In this document: positions 35,416 through 46,145 of the stretch, in pieces | Position numbering within the stretch: the first letter of the stretch is position 1 | Layout of the letters: every line of letters starts with the position of its first letter | Source of the DNA: Ruminiclostridium cellulolyticum H10 | GTDB lineage: Bacteria; Bacillota; Clostridia; Acetivibrionales; DSM-1351 | DNA: 64,000 bases | NCBI RefSeq assembly: GCF_000022065.1 | Contig: NC_011898.1 | Span: 2,348,501 to 2,412,500 of the forward strand | Direction of reading: 5' to 3' | The notes under the pieces: generated by a model | Told to the model about the DNA's origin: nothing | The model's database searches: none | Seen by the model: only the letters and a program-made list of their open reading frames with translations | Made by a program: the position numbers and the translations under genes

Positions 35416-36035
35416 TATTCTATAACTCCCAATGCTCTTAATAGTATCGCGTATGATTCAACATCGGGTATCAACAGAAAGTCTCCAAAAACCTTTGTAA
35501 TGCCTTCACAGAACTCAGTCTCTATATACAATACCGAATCGCCGACTTTTCCAAACTCTATTGCCGGTACACTCAGAATCGCACCGGCCATGTCAATTGC
35601 CAGTTCAGGTACTGATGGCAATATTTTCAGATTCGTCAAACCTGCCAATGCTGAAAGATATGATGCTGTTAGTATGTTACCGATTTCCTTTAATGCAGAT
35701 AACTCCAATTCGTTAAATTCCAAATTTTCATCATTAGAACCCAGTAATATATTTACCAGTTTTCTTGCTGCAGTAATATCCAGAATGAACATCATATTAC
35801 CGGTTATGTCACCAGTTACATTAAGCAGGATTCCAACCACAAGTATTTCTTCACCGCCAAGCATCTGACTGACTCTGTCAAATCCCATTATTTTTACTTC
35901 AGGTACAGCCATATCCACTTTTTTGTCTATCATTTTGGCTAAAGAAGTCACTGCATTTCCTGCCCCGATATTCCCAATCTCCCTAAGTACATCCATATGA
36001 ATATTGCTAAACTCATCAAAACTAATTGACATCAC
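35415..36035 (-). CDS. cheC: CheY-P phosphatase CheC
   Basis: 206 residues with two CheC phosphatase centres: LREIGNIGAGNAVTSLAKMI (near 14-33) and LSALKEIGNILTASYLSALA (near 104-123), each with the E-x2-N pattern. It dephosphorylates CheY-P and binds CheD, its immediate neighbour. Confidence 0.9.
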   Translation of the reverse strand: MMSISFDEFSNIHMDVLREIGNIGAGNAVTSLAKMIDKKVDMAVPEVKIMGFDRVSQMLGGEEILVVGILLNVTGDITGNMMFILDITAARKLVNILLGSNDENLEFNELELSALKEIGNILTASYLSALAGLTNLKILPSVPELAIDMAGAILSVPAIEFGKVGDSVLYIETEFCEGITKVFGDFLLIPDVESYAILLRALGVIE

Positions 36036-36065
36036 TCATACCCCTATTTTTATATTTTAAATGCC

Positions 36066-36512
36066 CTATATTTTAACAAGCTTTTCAAAATTTAGAAGAG
36101 TTACTATTTCTCCGTCTACCTTTCCAATTCCCAATATGTAGTCAGCTATAGTGCTGTTCATCAGACTTGCAGCACTCTCTATAGCCTCTCCTCCAAGCTG
36201 TATTGTTTGAAGAACCTGATCGACTATGACACCTATTGAAACTTCTTCAAGCTTTAGTATAATTATACGTGTTTCGTCTGTCTCTTCTGCTACAGGAAGA
36301 TTGAATTTCAACCTTAAATCCATAACAGGGATTATATCCCCTCTTAGATTTATTACACCCTTTATGTAAGAAGGTGTTTTAGGTACTCTTGTTATTGTTT
36401 TCATCCTGTCAATAGTTGTAATCTTTAATGAGTCAATACCAAAACGTTCTTCTCCGAGACTAAATACAATAAACTGTTTTGTTTCAAATTCTTGAAATTG
36501 TAAGTCAGCCAT
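36066..36512 (-). CDS. cheW: Chemotaxis coupling protein CheW
   Basis: 148 residues of one CheW SH3-like fold: QFIVFSLGEERFGIDSLKI, MKTITRVPKTPSYIKGVINL, RGDIIPVMDLRLKF and LEEVSIGVIVDQV. It couples receptors to CheA. Confidence 0.94.
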   Translation of the reverse strand: MADLQFQEFETKQFIVFSLGEERFGIDSLKITTIDRMKTITRVPKTPSYIKGVINLRGDIIPVMDLRLKFNLPVAEETDETRIIILKLEEVSIGVIVDQVLQTIQLGGEAIESAASLMNSTIADYILGIGKVDGEIVTLLNFEKLVKI

Positions 36513-36647
36513 GTTATCTCCATTTCCGGCAAAGGCTGATGTAAATACATCATAAAAAAACTACATTGTACATCTGCCTGTCTTGCCCTTTTATTTTCTA
36601 GTTACCAATCGTCCAAAATACATTCAGACCTTTAAGAATAGTGTTCA

Positions 36648-38723
36648 TTAAGTAATGGAATTTACATCAATTATTAATGCTACGTTTCCGTCGCCAAGTA
36701 TTGTAGCTCCTGCCAAATACTTAATTCCGGTCAACAGCTTACCCAACGACTTGATAACTATTTCCTGCTGCCCTATTACGCTGTCTACTACAAGTCCTGT
36801 AAGCTTTTCACCTTTTCTTACAATAACAATCTTTAGCTGCTTCTGATTTGCCTCGTCACTGTTAGGTACTTCCAATGCATCGGCAAGCCTTGTAATAGGT
36901 ACAACCATATTTCTAAGTAATATAACTTCCTGACCCTGAACTGTTTTAACATCCTCAGCAGACCAATTGTATATCTGATATATTGCACCTAACGGTATAG
37001 CATATTTTTCTCCGCCTACATTTACCAGTAATGCCTGATATATTGCCAGAGTTAGCGGTAATTTTATAATAAATTTACTACCCTTACCTTTTTGTGTTTC
37101 AACTTCAACCGTACCCCCGAGCTGCTCAATCTTTGTTTTCACCACGTCGAGACCCACTCCTCTTCCCGACAATCCTGTAATCTTTTCGGCTGTGCTGAAG
37201 CTTGGTCTGAAAAGAAGCTCAATTGCATCCTGCTGAGTCATGGAATTGGCAGCTTCTCTGGTTATTATACCGTTATCTACAGCTTTGTTTTTTATTTTTT
37301 CTATGTTTATACCTGCACCATCATCTTCAACCTCAATTAATACATTATTTCCGGACTGGTATGCTGTAAGGTTGATTCTTCCTACTTCAGGCTTACCAAT
37401 TTCTTTTCTTTTTTCAGTAGATTCCAGACCGTGATCGCAAGAATTTCTGAGTAAATGAATAAGCGGATCTCCGATTTCATCAATAACCGTTCTGTCAAGC
37501 TCTGTTTCTTCACCAGACATCTTCAATTCTATTTCTTTTCCAAGATCCTTTGCAATATCTCTTATCATTCTTGGGAAACGGTTGAAGACAGTCTCAACAG
37601 GAACCATTCTAACCTTCATTACAGCATCATTCAGGTTAGTTGTTATTCTTTCAAGGTATTCAAGGTTTTCATGGTATTCCTGAGGCTTTTCGATGATATC
37701 TGTTCCCTCAAGTCTTGTCTTTGTAATTATAAGCTCGCCAACCAAATTCATCAAAACGTCAAGTCTGTCTATATCAACCCTGACTGTTCTCTGTGTTTTT
37801 CTTGGAGCGTTATTTGCATTTGTTTTCGCAGCATCCTGACTCTCGACTGTCTGTTTAGAAGTCTTTTGCACGGTTTCAATGGTCTCTGCTTCTGAAACAT
37901 GTTTATTTTCATCAGCATCTGTAGATGATTCGGTGGTATCAAACTTTTGAAGTGTAGTAATAACTACTTCATCAACCTCTGCTATTGAATTCAATTCTTT
38001 ATTAAAAAGCTGTTCATTTTCTTTTGACACTACTATCACTGTGAATTCGTAATCGAATTTTTCATCTTCAATGTCCTGAACTGAGGGCTGTGACTTTATT
38101 ATCTCACCATATCTTTCCAATGTCTGAAATAATATGAATGCCCGTGCCGACTTAAGCAGACAACCGCTGTTCAGTACCAGGGTAATCTTTAGAGCATTAA
38201 TCCCCATGTCTATAGCTTTATTAACTGCGTTTTTCTCAAATTCATCAGGTTGCAGCTGTGCAGTAATGTATTTACTGTCATTAACAAGCTGCTCTGGTGT
38301 TTCAGTTCCTCTGGTTTTCTCTGGAGTTTTAACAGTACCCTTGTTGTTAAGAATTTGATTGAGATCATCTATTACATTTTTATAGTCCTTGTCGCCTTCC
38401 CCACCGGTATTAACGACGCTTTTTACGTAATTTTCAAGTGCATCGAGACATTTAAACAATACATCTACTAAATCTGAAGTAATATTAATTTCATCGTTCC
38501 TTATGGCATGAAGAACATTTTCCATAACATGGGTTAATTTAGTCATTTTAGTATAGCCCATGGTTCCCGCCATTCCTTTTAGCGTATGTGCTACCCTGAA
38601 AATTTCGTTCAACACGTCTTTACCTTCAGGATCCTTTTCTATCTGCAAAAGACATTCATTTAGGCTCTGAACGTGTTCCTTTGCTTCTTCTATGAATATT
38701 TGCAAATACTGACTCATATCCAT
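36648..38723 (-). CDS. cheA: Chemotaxis histidine kinase CheA
   Basis: 691 residues, the full P1-P5 layout: P1 with phospho-His in FRVAHTLKGMAGTMG (near 46), P2 CheY-binding region, P3 dimerisation helix, P4 ATPase (HLLRNSCDHGLE, VEDDGAGIN, GRGVGLDVV) and P5 CheW-like domain. Autophosphorylates and passes phosphate to CheY and CheB. Two bases separate it from cheB. Confidence 0.95.
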   Translation of the reverse strand: MDMSQYLQIFIEEAKEHVQSLNECLLQIEKDPEGKDVLNEIFRVAHTLKGMAGTMGYTKMTKLTHVMENVLHAIRNDEINITSDLVDVLFKCLDALENYVKSVVNTGGEGDKDYKNVIDDLNQILNNKGTVKTPEKTRGTETPEQLVNDSKYITAQLQPDEFEKNAVNKAIDMGINALKITLVLNSGCLLKSARAFILFQTLERYGEIIKSQPSVQDIEDEKFDYEFTVIVVSKENEQLFNKELNSIAEVDEVVITTLQKFDTTESSTDADENKHVSEAETIETVQKTSKQTVESQDAAKTNANNAPRKTQRTVRVDIDRLDVLMNLVGELIITKTRLEGTDIIEKPQEYHENLEYLERITTNLNDAVMKVRMVPVETVFNRFPRMIRDIAKDLGKEIELKMSGEETELDRTVIDEIGDPLIHLLRNSCDHGLESTEKRKEIGKPEVGRINLTAYQSGNNVLIEVEDDGAGINIEKIKNKAVDNGIITREAANSMTQQDAIELLFRPSFSTAEKITGLSGRGVGLDVVKTKIEQLGGTVEVETQKGKGSKFIIKLPLTLAIYQALLVNVGGEKYAIPLGAIYQIYNWSAEDVKTVQGQEVILLRNMVVPITRLADALEVPNSDEANQKQLKIVIVRKGEKLTGLVVDSVIGQQEIVIKSLGKLLTGIKYLAGATILGDGNVALIIDVNSIT

Positions 38724-38724
38724 T

Positions 38725-39795
38725 TTAACGCACCCCCAAATATTGGATTATTTCACCTGGAATTTTATCAAGTGATACTATTTTGTCTACTGCTCCGGTT
38801 TGTACTGCCATTTTAGGCATTCCATATACTACGCTTGTTTCTTCGTCTTGGGCTATTATAAAACTTTTATTTACTTCCTTTAATTTTTTAATTCCTGCAC
38901 TGCCATCAGCACCCATACCTGTTAAAATAACACCGATAATATTCTCAAACCCTGTCTCTGACAAAGACGTCATCATAACATCCACTGATGGTCTATGTCC
39001 CCCTACAGGAGGAGATTTATCCAAATGAATTATTATATCGCCATTTGCGGATGACTGAACCTTCATGTGTGAGTCCCCCGGTGCTATATATGCATAACCC
39101 TCAAGTACTTTTTCTCTATGGGTTGCTTCTTTGACTATCAAGTCACTCTTACTATCCAGTCTTTCAGCAAGTGACTTAGTAAATCCAGGTGGCATGTGCT
39201 GAACAACCAAAACTGCGATGGACATATCTCTTGGCAAATAAGGAATAACCGTTTGCAATGCCTTAGGGCCGCCTGTGGAGCTACCAATCGCTATGATATT
39301 CTCTACAGGCTTTTTACTTCTTGCTGTCACTCTTTTATCGTTATCTATCATCTTTTTCTGTATAGATTTTAATCTTATATTTTTTGCTATGGTAATTTTT
39401 TCTATTATTTCGTTTCTTTTGGATTCATTTTTTATGTCAAAAATATTTTTAGGCTTTACAACAAAATCAACCGCACCTTCATCCAATGCCCTTATAGTCA
39501 TCTCGGTGCCATATTCTGTCTCACTTCCAAACATTATTACAGGTTTGGGAATCTTCTGCATAATTTGTTTCAGGCAGTTAATCCCATCCATAACAGGCAT
39601 GTCTACATCTAATGTTACTACATCCGGATACAGATGATGTATTTTTTCCAGTGCATCCCTACCATCAACTGCAGTACCAACCACAGAAATAGATTTATCC
39701 GAATTAAGCATGTCTGATAACACTTTTCTCATAAATGCAGAGTCATCTACAATCAATACTTTTATTGGGTTATTCTTTTTCAAATTTAAACTCAT
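38725..39795 (-). CDS. cheB: Chemotaxis methylesterase/deamidase CheB
   Basis: 356 residues: response regulator receiver (VLIVDDSAFMRKVLSDML; phospho-Asp in VVTLDVDMPVMDG near 63) and a C-terminal methylesterase with Ser in AIGSSTGGPKAL, His in VVQHMPPGFT and Asp in GVILTGMGADGSAG. It reverses receptor methylation; no cheR is in this window. Confidence 0.95.
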   Translation of the reverse strand: MSLNLKKNNPIKVLIVDDSAFMRKVLSDMLNSDKSISVVGTAVDGRDALEKIHHLYPDVVTLDVDMPVMDGINCLKQIMQKIPKPVIMFGSETEYGTEMTIRALDEGAVDFVVKPKNIFDIKNESKRNEIIEKITIAKNIRLKSIQKKMIDNDKRVTARSKKPVENIIAIGSSTGGPKALQTVIPYLPRDMSIAVLVVQHMPPGFTKSLAERLDSKSDLIVKEATHREKVLEGYAYIAPGDSHMKVQSSANGDIIIHLDKSPPVGGHRPSVDVMMTSLSETGFENIIGVILTGMGADGSAGIKKLKEVNKSFIIAQDEETSVVYGMPKMAVQTGAVDKIVSLDKIPGEIIQYLGVR

Positions 39796-39970
39796 TGGTT
39801 ACCTCAGCCCTTTATAGAAGTTTTTTAATTACTGACCTACTATTATCCTATTATCTTCTTCATGTCTTTGTAGCCAATTTAAACACTTTAAATATAAATT
39901 TTTGTTTTTTCCCCATTAAAATTATAAAACATACCAAAATAATCCTATCTAATTATAGTATACTCTCTTA

Positions 39971-40876
39971 TTAGTGAGTAAACAACCCAACAAAACGATT
40001 CAGAAAACCCTTAATGCCAGATTGTGTATTTTTTTGCTGATTTATGTCGTTTTTTATAAGTGCATCAGCAAGCTCAAAGAACAATCTGCTTGTGTTATTT
40101 TTAGGGTAGACTAATAAGTACGGTTTTTGAAGCTTCACTGATTTTATCAACATCTGATCAAATGGCAGATAACCAAGAGATTGAAGCTTTATACCCAAAA
40201 ACTTTTCAGATACCATTGTAAAGTTGTTGTATACATTTTTCGCCTCCTGCTCACTTTCAGCTCTATTTATCAGAACATTTATTCTACAGTCCTTTTTAAC
40301 TTTTGACACCGTCTTTACTAATGCATATGCATCGGTAATCGATGTTGGTTCCGGTGTTACAACAAGAACGACTTCATCTGCAGACATTACAAAATTCATA
40401 ACAGTATCAGATAAACCGGCACCGGTATCTATTAATATATAATCAGCAATATGATCAAGCAATGACATATTTGCCATAAAAAGTTCTAACGAACTTTTGT
40501 CAAGATTAATCAGTTCCTGTACCCCAGACCCTCCGGAAATAAATTTTATATTTCCCGGTCCGTCACACAGTATGTCCAATAGTCCCTTGTCATTTTTGAT
40601 ACAATCCAGCATTGTATATTTGGGTACTATTCCAAATACGACATCTATATTTGATAAACCCAGGTCAGCATCAATTATTACAACTCTGTATCCCCTTTGG
40701 CTGAGTGCTACAGCAAGATTAACTGTAACATTTGTTTTACCTACTCCGCCTTTTCCGCTAGTGACTGTAATAACTTTTGCACGATTTTGTTCTGCTAAGT
40801 TTTGAGACTGCTGTGGTTTTTCTGTTTTATTATGATTATTAACTAACTGCCTTAACTTATCAGCTTGATCTATCAT
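39971..40876 (-). CDS. flhG: MinD-like ATPase FlhG
   Basis: 301 residues: deviant Walker A VTSGKGGVGKTNVTVNLA near residue 36, IIDADLGLSNIDVVFG, ILIDTGAGLSD and a C-terminal membrane-targeting-like helix (IKGFLNRFVGLF). It sets flagellar number and position with FlhF, the gene 2 bases upstream. Confidence 0.92.
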   Translation of the reverse strand: MIDQADKLRQLVNNHNKTEKPQQSQNLAEQNRAKVITVTSGKGGVGKTNVTVNLAVALSQRGYRVVIIDADLGLSNIDVVFGIVPKYTMLDCIKNDKGLLDILCDGPGNIKFISGGSGVQELINLDKSSLELFMANMSLLDHIADYILIDTGAGLSDTVMNFVMSADEVVLVVTPEPTSITDAYALVKTVSKVKKDCRINVLINRAESEQEAKNVYNNFTMVSEKFLGIKLQSLGYLPFDQMLIKSVKLQKPYLLVYPKNNTSRLFFELADALIKNDINQQKNTQSGIKGFLNRFVGLFTH

Positions 40877-40877
40877 A

Positions 40878-42047
40878 TTATGTTATACTCCCTAATAGAT
40901 TTTTTGATATTTTTTCTGTGTTCACCATTTCAATATCATCAGGTACGTTTTGTCCGTTAGTTATGTACGCCAGAGGCTTATTGGAGTAGCATTTCGTATT
41001 GAGTATACTACCATAAACAGGCGTTTCATCAAGCTTTGTAAAGATAAGTCTATAATCTTGTATAAAACCATAATTTTTAATTATATCCCTGCAGTTTTTT
41101 GAGCTTACCGTTGCACTTAGTACAAGAAACACCTCATCTGCTTGGCATACTTCTATTATTTTCTGTAATTCCTCAAATTTTTGCTTGTCTCTGTAGCTAC
41201 AGCCCGCAGTGTCTATAAGAACTACGTCCTTATCACTGTAATCCTCTATTTGGCTGCTGATTTCCTCTACCGAATAGGCTATTGATATGGGAATCCCAAG
41301 TATCTCAGCGTATGTTTTAAGCTGGTCTACCGCAGCGATCCTATACGTATCAGCCGTAATAAAACCAACGTTTTTGTTGTTAGTTAGCATAAATGAAGCA
41401 GCCAGCTTGGCAAGTGTGGTTGTTTTTCCTACTCCAGTTGGCCCCACAAAAAGTATTACCGTCGGCTTGCCATCCTGTCTGAAGTTTATAGGCTCTGCCT
41501 TGCCCAATAATGAAGATATAACAGATAACATAACAACTGATGCATCATTTATGTTCCTTGCATCGCTCTTTTCAGCAACTTTTTCTATAATCTTATGAGC
41601 AATATCCTGATCAACTTCATTTTTTAGCAGGTTATTGTATAATAATTGAAAAACCTGTGATAATTGGCCAGTCCCATCACTTTTTTCAATATCTTCACCT
41701 TTGTTTTCAGGTTCTATAATATCCAATACACGGTCTAATAGAGTTTCTATTTTAGTTACTTTATTCTCTAACTGAGTTATTTTTTCCTCTTTTTGTGACA
41801 GCATATTTTTAGGGGTGACGTCATTGGCTAAAGAATTATCATGTCTTGTTAACTCCTTCTTAGGCATTTTTGAGGAATCATCATCTATTGCAGCCATTAC
41901 TTCCATCATTGGACTGGTAAAGTACTTTTTTAAGCCTTTTTGTCTTACTTTTTTTGTACTTAATATAATCGCATCATTTCCCAAATCCATTTTAACTTTC
42001 AGCAATGCTTCCTGTGTATTTTTACCCATATAACGCTTTATTTTCAT
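40878..42047 (-). CDS. flhF: SRP-family GTPase FlhF
   Basis: 389 residues: basic N-terminal B domain (KIKRYMGKNTQEALLKVKMD), then N and G domains with VGPTGVGKTTTLAKLAASF, DTYRIAAVDQLKTYAEILG, VLIDTAGCSYRD and TKLDETPVYGS. Guides early basal body placement. Overlap and spacing with flhA and flhG are typical. Confidence 0.94.
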   Translation of the reverse strand: MKIKRYMGKNTQEALLKVKMDLGNDAIILSTKKVRQKGLKKYFTSPMMEVMAAIDDDSSKMPKKELTRHDNSLANDVTPKNMLSQKEEKITQLENKVTKIETLLDRVLDIIEPENKGEDIEKSDGTGQLSQVFQLLYNNLLKNEVDQDIAHKIIEKVAEKSDARNINDASVVMLSVISSLLGKAEPINFRQDGKPTVILFVGPTGVGKTTTLAKLAASFMLTNNKNVGFITADTYRIAAVDQLKTYAEILGIPISIAYSVEEISSQIEDYSDKDVVLIDTAGCSYRDKQKFEELQKIIEVCQADEVFLVLSATVSSKNCRDIIKNYGFIQDYRLIFTKLDETPVYGSILNTKCYSNKPLAYITNGQNVPDDIEMVNTEKISKNLLGSIT

Positions 42048-42092
42048 ACGTTAACCTCCGTATATGCAATAGCTAGTTCTCTAAAATCTTCA

Positions 42093-44117
42093 TCAAACAC
42101 TGACTGTTCCTACTGATTGTATTTCTACCCCGGAATCAATTTCATTGTAAGATAGGACTACCAAACCGGGTATTACATTTTCTGTTAAACGTTTAAAATA
42201 TAATCTGACAACCGGCGAAGCAAGAATAATCGGTTGACTTCCAAGTTGTATCAGTCTTTGTACATTTTTTGAAACACTATTTATTATCGTATTTGAAACT
42301 GAAGGGTCAAGAGCAAGATACGAACCAAACTCCGTTTTTTGTATTGAATCCAGAATCATTTGCTCTACTTTTGGGTCAAGTGTAATTACATTGGTATTTC
42401 CGTTAAGAAATTTTTGTGATATGGATCTTCCCAAAGCCTGACGCACATATTCTGTAAGCATATCAATATCATGGGTTGCAGGTGCATAGTCTGCCAATGT
42501 TTCCATTATAGTAACCATATCTCTTATTGTTACATTTTCCTTTAACAGGTTTGCAAGAACCTTTTGTATTTCACCGACACTCAAAAGCTTAGGAACCAGT
42601 TCATCTACAATGGCCGGATAGGATTGCTTGATGTTGTCCACCAATGCCTGTACTTCCTGCCTTCCAAGCAATTCGTAGGAATGCTTTTTAATAACCTCTG
42701 TAAGATGCGTCGCAATAATAGAAGGTGGATCGACAACAGTATAGCCAAGCATTTCAGCTTTGTCCCTCTGACTTTCCTGAATCCATATTGCGGGTAAACC
42801 GAATGCTGGTTCTATAGTTTTTATACCCTCAAGATCTTCCTCTACATCCCCCGAATTCATGGCAAGGAAGTAGTCAAAAAGCAATTCTCCTTTTGCCACC
42901 TGAGTACCTTTTATTTTAATAATATATTCATTTGGGCTTATTTGAATGTTATCTCTTAACCTGATAACCGGTACAATCATACCAAGTTCAAGTGCCAGCT
43001 GCCTTCTGATTAGAACAACCCTGTCCAATAGGTCTCCTCCCTGATTTACATCAGCCAGAGGAATAATACCGTAACCAAACTCGAGTTCTATAGGGTCAAC
43101 CTGAAGAAGGCTGACAACATTTTCAGGCTTTCTAATTTCCTCAACTTCACTTTCCTGAATTTGAACTACTTCATCCTTATCAGCTTCCTCTTGAAGTTGT
43201 CTGATTTTATATGCAACGAATAATAAGACTGCGGCAAGAATCAGAAATGGAGCGGGGGTTAAAAATGGTGCCAGACCCACGCTGAGACAGGCCGCTATAA
43301 TAAGAACCTTGGGGTTATAGAATAACTGTCTTAGGACATCCTTATTAAGATCAGAATCTGCACCTGCACGTGTAACAATAAAGCTTGTAGCTGTTGAAAG
43401 CATTAGTGCAGGCAGCTGGCTTACCAGACCATCACCTATAGTTAGAATTGTATATGTCTGTAGGGCATCGCCGATGTCCTTTTCAAGCATAACAACTCCT
43501 ATGATGATACCTCCGATAATGTTTATTAATGTAATAATAATACCTGCAATGGCATCATTTTTTACAAATTTACTGGCACCATCCATAGAACCGTAAAAGT
43601 CTGCTTCTCTTTGTATCTTTTTTCTGCGTTCTTTTGCTTCAGCATCACTTATAAGACCTGTATTTAAATCGGCGTCTATAGCCATCTGTTTACCGGGCAT
43701 AGCATCAAGTGTAAATCTGGCTGCAACTTCCGCAACTCTTTCAGAACCTTTCGTAATTACCAGAAAGTTAACAATCATTATTATAAAAAATATTACGAAA
43801 CCCACAACCAGATTATTTCTTCCTACAAATTGCCCAAAACCCCTTATAACATGGCCTGCTTCACCATTTGCCAAAATAAGCTTTGTGGCCGTAACATTAA
43901 GTGATAGACGGAATATAGTTGTAACAACTATCAATGTCGGAAACACGGAAAGATCAAGTGCTGATTTAAGGTATATTGTATTAAGCATAATTATTGCTGA
44001 AAGAATTATATTAACTGCAAGCAAAAAGTCCAACACACCTGTAGGTATTGGCAAAATTAGATTTATAATTGCAAGTACAACGATTAATGGTACAAAAAAA
44101 CCGTTAAGCTTTGCCAC
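42093..44117 (-). CDS. flhA: Flagellar export gate protein FlhA
   Basis: 674 residues, the typical FlhA size. About eight N-terminal membrane segments with the FHIPEP-family block (LSVFPTLIVVTTIFRLSLNV, GFVIFFIIMIVNFLVITKGS, RFTLDAMPGKQMAIDADLNTG) and a large cytoplasmic domain that docks chaperone-substrate complexes. Forms the export gate with FlhB and FliPQR. Confidence 0.96.
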   Translation of the reverse strand: MAKLNGFFVPLIVVLAIINLILPIPTGVLDFLLAVNIILSAIIMLNTIYLKSALDLSVFPTLIVVTTIFRLSLNVTATKLILANGEAGHVIRGFGQFVGRNNLVVGFVIFFIIMIVNFLVITKGSERVAEVAARFTLDAMPGKQMAIDADLNTGLISDAEAKERRKKIQREADFYGSMDGASKFVKNDAIAGIIITLINIIGGIIIGVVMLEKDIGDALQTYTILTIGDGLVSQLPALMLSTATSFIVTRAGADSDLNKDVLRQLFYNPKVLIIAACLSVGLAPFLTPAPFLILAAVLLFVAYKIRQLQEEADKDEVVQIQESEVEEIRKPENVVSLLQVDPIELEFGYGIIPLADVNQGGDLLDRVVLIRRQLALELGMIVPVIRLRDNIQISPNEYIIKIKGTQVAKGELLFDYFLAMNSGDVEEDLEGIKTIEPAFGLPAIWIQESQRDKAEMLGYTVVDPPSIIATHLTEVIKKHSYELLGRQEVQALVDNIKQSYPAIVDELVPKLLSVGEIQKVLANLLKENVTIRDMVTIMETLADYAPATHDIDMLTEYVRQALGRSISQKFLNGNTNVITLDPKVEQMILDSIQKTEFGSYLALDPSVSNTIINSVSKNVQRLIQLGSQPIILASPVVRLYFKRLTENVIPGLVVLSYNEIDSGVEIQSVGTVSV

Positions 44118-44152
44118 TTTTTGTCCCCCTTTTCATAAGTAAAAACTTGCCG

Positions 44153-45298
44153 CTATCCTGCCTTACCACCGTTTTTCAAGTTGTAAACAAATGCAAGTAT
44201 TTCAGCAACAGCTTGGTATAAATCTGGCGGAATAGCCTGTCCGATGTCTACTGTACTGTACAATGTCCTAGCCAATGGCTTATTTTCAACAATTTGTACC
44301 TTGTTATCGGAGGCAATTTGTTTTATTCTAAGTGCTATGTAATCCTGCCCCTTTGCTACTACAAATGGTGCAGACGACTTTTCCGTATCATACTTTAATG
44401 CCACGGCAAAGTGTGTAGGGTTAGTTATAACCACATCAGCCTTGGGAATATCCTGCATCATTCTCTTCATCGACATCTGACGCTGCTTTTGCTTGATTTT
44501 TGACTTAATTTCAGGACTTCCCTCCATCTGCTTATACTCTTCCTTAACTTCCTGTTTAGTCATTTTAAGATTCTTCTCGTAGTCATATCTTTGATAAAGA
44601 TAATCGGCAAATCCCAGTATGACCATAGCCATACATATCCTCAAAGCTACAGTAAATGATGCATCACATATAAATATTAATACATTCATCAAATCAGTAT
44701 CCATCAGGCTTAAAACCTGTTCGGTTTTTGATTTGAGATATGAGTACGCTACCCAACTCACAATTATTATCTTAATAATTGACTTTAATAGTTCTACTAC
44801 CGACCTTAAAGAAAAAATTCTTTTAAAGCCGCTTAACGGATTTATTCTATCTCCCTTGATTTTCAAGGTTTCCATAGTAAACAATATTCCAACCTGTGCA
44901 TAATTAACAATCAAAGCCGCCAGTAACGCCATTAGAAGCAGCGGAAGCACTGTTTTTGCAAGAACCATCAAGGCATCAATAAACAGATTTGCAAGTATAT
45001 TAAAATCTATTGCATCCTTTACTGTGAGGTATTCATTAAACGTCTTTTTTATGTACTGTGTAAGCTGTGAATAAATAGTACCACCAAATATCCTCATTGC
45101 AACTATTGTTATTATAAGGATTAGCGATGCTGTCATTTCTCTGCTCTGAAAAACCTGACCTTTTTTTCTTGCATCACTTTTCTTCTTTGGTGTTGCTTTT
45201 TCCGTTTTATCCCCTGCACCACCTGATGCAAAACGCTGATAATTTAATTCTAACCCGCAATTTACTTCAAATATTTTGTTTATTTTGCGGTTTGTCAT
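44153..45298 (-). CDS. flhB: Flagellar export switch protein FlhB
   Basis: 381 residues from the ATG at 45298 (GGAGGG upstream; a TTG at 45310 is also open). KTEKATPKKKSDARKKGQVF precedes four membrane segments; the cytoplasmic part has the autocleavage motif NPTH in VVITNPTHFAVALKYD, needed for the rod/hook-to-filament switch. Confidence 0.95.
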   Translation of the reverse strand: MTNRKINKIFEVNCGLELNYQRFASGGAGDKTEKATPKKKSDARKKGQVFQSREMTASLILIITIVAMRIFGGTIYSQLTQYIKKTFNEYLTVKDAIDFNILANLFIDALMVLAKTVLPLLLMALLAALIVNYAQVGILFTMETLKIKGDRINPLSGFKRIFSLRSVVELLKSIIKIIIVSWVAYSYLKSKTEQVLSLMDTDLMNVLIFICDASFTVALRICMAMVILGFADYLYQRYDYEKNLKMTKQEVKEEYKQMEGSPEIKSKIKQKQRQMSMKRMMQDIPKADVVITNPTHFAVALKYDTEKSSAPFVVAKGQDYIALRIKQIASDNKVQIVENKPLARTLYSTVDIGQAIPPDLYQAVAEILAFVYNLKNGGKAG

Positions 45299-45330
45299 TA
45301 CACCCTCCAACTTGGCGATTGAATAAATAT

Positions 45331-46128
45331 TTATGTTTTCAAGGAATTCCCCATATCCTTAAGGAATTTGAATATCTGAGTGTTCATGTCATCTGTAATA
45401 ACCGTTACTATGTATACAAAAGCAGGTATTGTTATCAAAATAATAAGTATTCCTACAAATATTTTTAAAGGCATACCAAGTATAAATACATTCATTTGAG
45501 GTATGGTCTTTGATATAATTCCCAAAACAACATCCGTTATAAAAATTGCAGCTACTATGGGAGCGGCTATTTTGAAGCCCATACTGAACACTCCCTGCAT
45601 AATGCCTATTACATCGTCTTTAAGCTTGGGGCCTATTACGGCACTCCCTAATGGTATAATTTGAAAACTTTCATATAATGCCCTAATAAGCATGTGATGA
45701 CCATTAGTCAGCAAAAAAATTATCATTGACAGTATAAAGTAAAGGTTTGCAGTAACAGGAATCTGAATATTTGATATTGGATCAAAAACATTTACCATTC
45801 CAAATCCAATTTGCATATCAATAATCTGTCCTGCCAGATAAATACACGTAAAAACCGCATAAGCTACAAATCCTATTATTATACCTACTAAAAATTCTTT
45901 TAATATATATAAAGCAAAAATCAAAAAATTATCAGTATTAATTATATGATCGACCCGTATGACACTAGAAGCCAAAATAGCAGTTATAAAGGCAAACCCA
46001 ACTTTATAGTATACAGGTATGTTCCTTCTTCCGAATATGGGAGCTGTTACAAACAGTCCTGTCATTCTTACAAATATAAGTAGAAATAGTTCTACATTAT
46101 TAAGCAACATACCAAAAGGTATCTGCAC
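45331..46128 (-). CDS. fliR: Flagellar export protein FliR
   Basis: 265 residues with six or so membrane segments and FliR motifs (FVRMTGLFVTAPIFGRRNIP, GFGMVNVFDPISNIQIPVTA, GLISKTIPQMNVFILGMPLK-type). Part of the FliPQR core pore. Confidence 0.94.
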   Translation of the reverse strand: MQIPFGMLLNNVELFLLIFVRMTGLFVTAPIFGRRNIPVYYKVGFAFITAILASSVIRVDHIINTDNFLIFALYILKEFLVGIIIGFVAYAVFTCIYLAGQIIDMQIGFGMVNVFDPISNIQIPVTANLYFILSMIIFLLTNGHHMLIRALYESFQIIPLGSAVIGPKLKDDVIGIMQGVFSMGFKIAAPIVAAIFITDVVLGIISKTIPQMNVFILGMPLKIFVGILIILITIPAFVYIVTVITDDMNTQIFKFLKDMGNSLKT

Positions 46129-46145
46129 TTATCTCAACTCCCAAA

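Noticed and set aside
36513-36647. Hairpin between cheA and cheW as a terminator
   Set aside because: Only a short GATGTA/TACATC palindrome with the T-run on the wrong side for this strand.
39796-39970. Sigma-28 promoter between flhG and cheB
   Set aside because: No TAAA-N15-GCCGATAA-like match; AT-rich sequence makes weak -10 hits meaningless.
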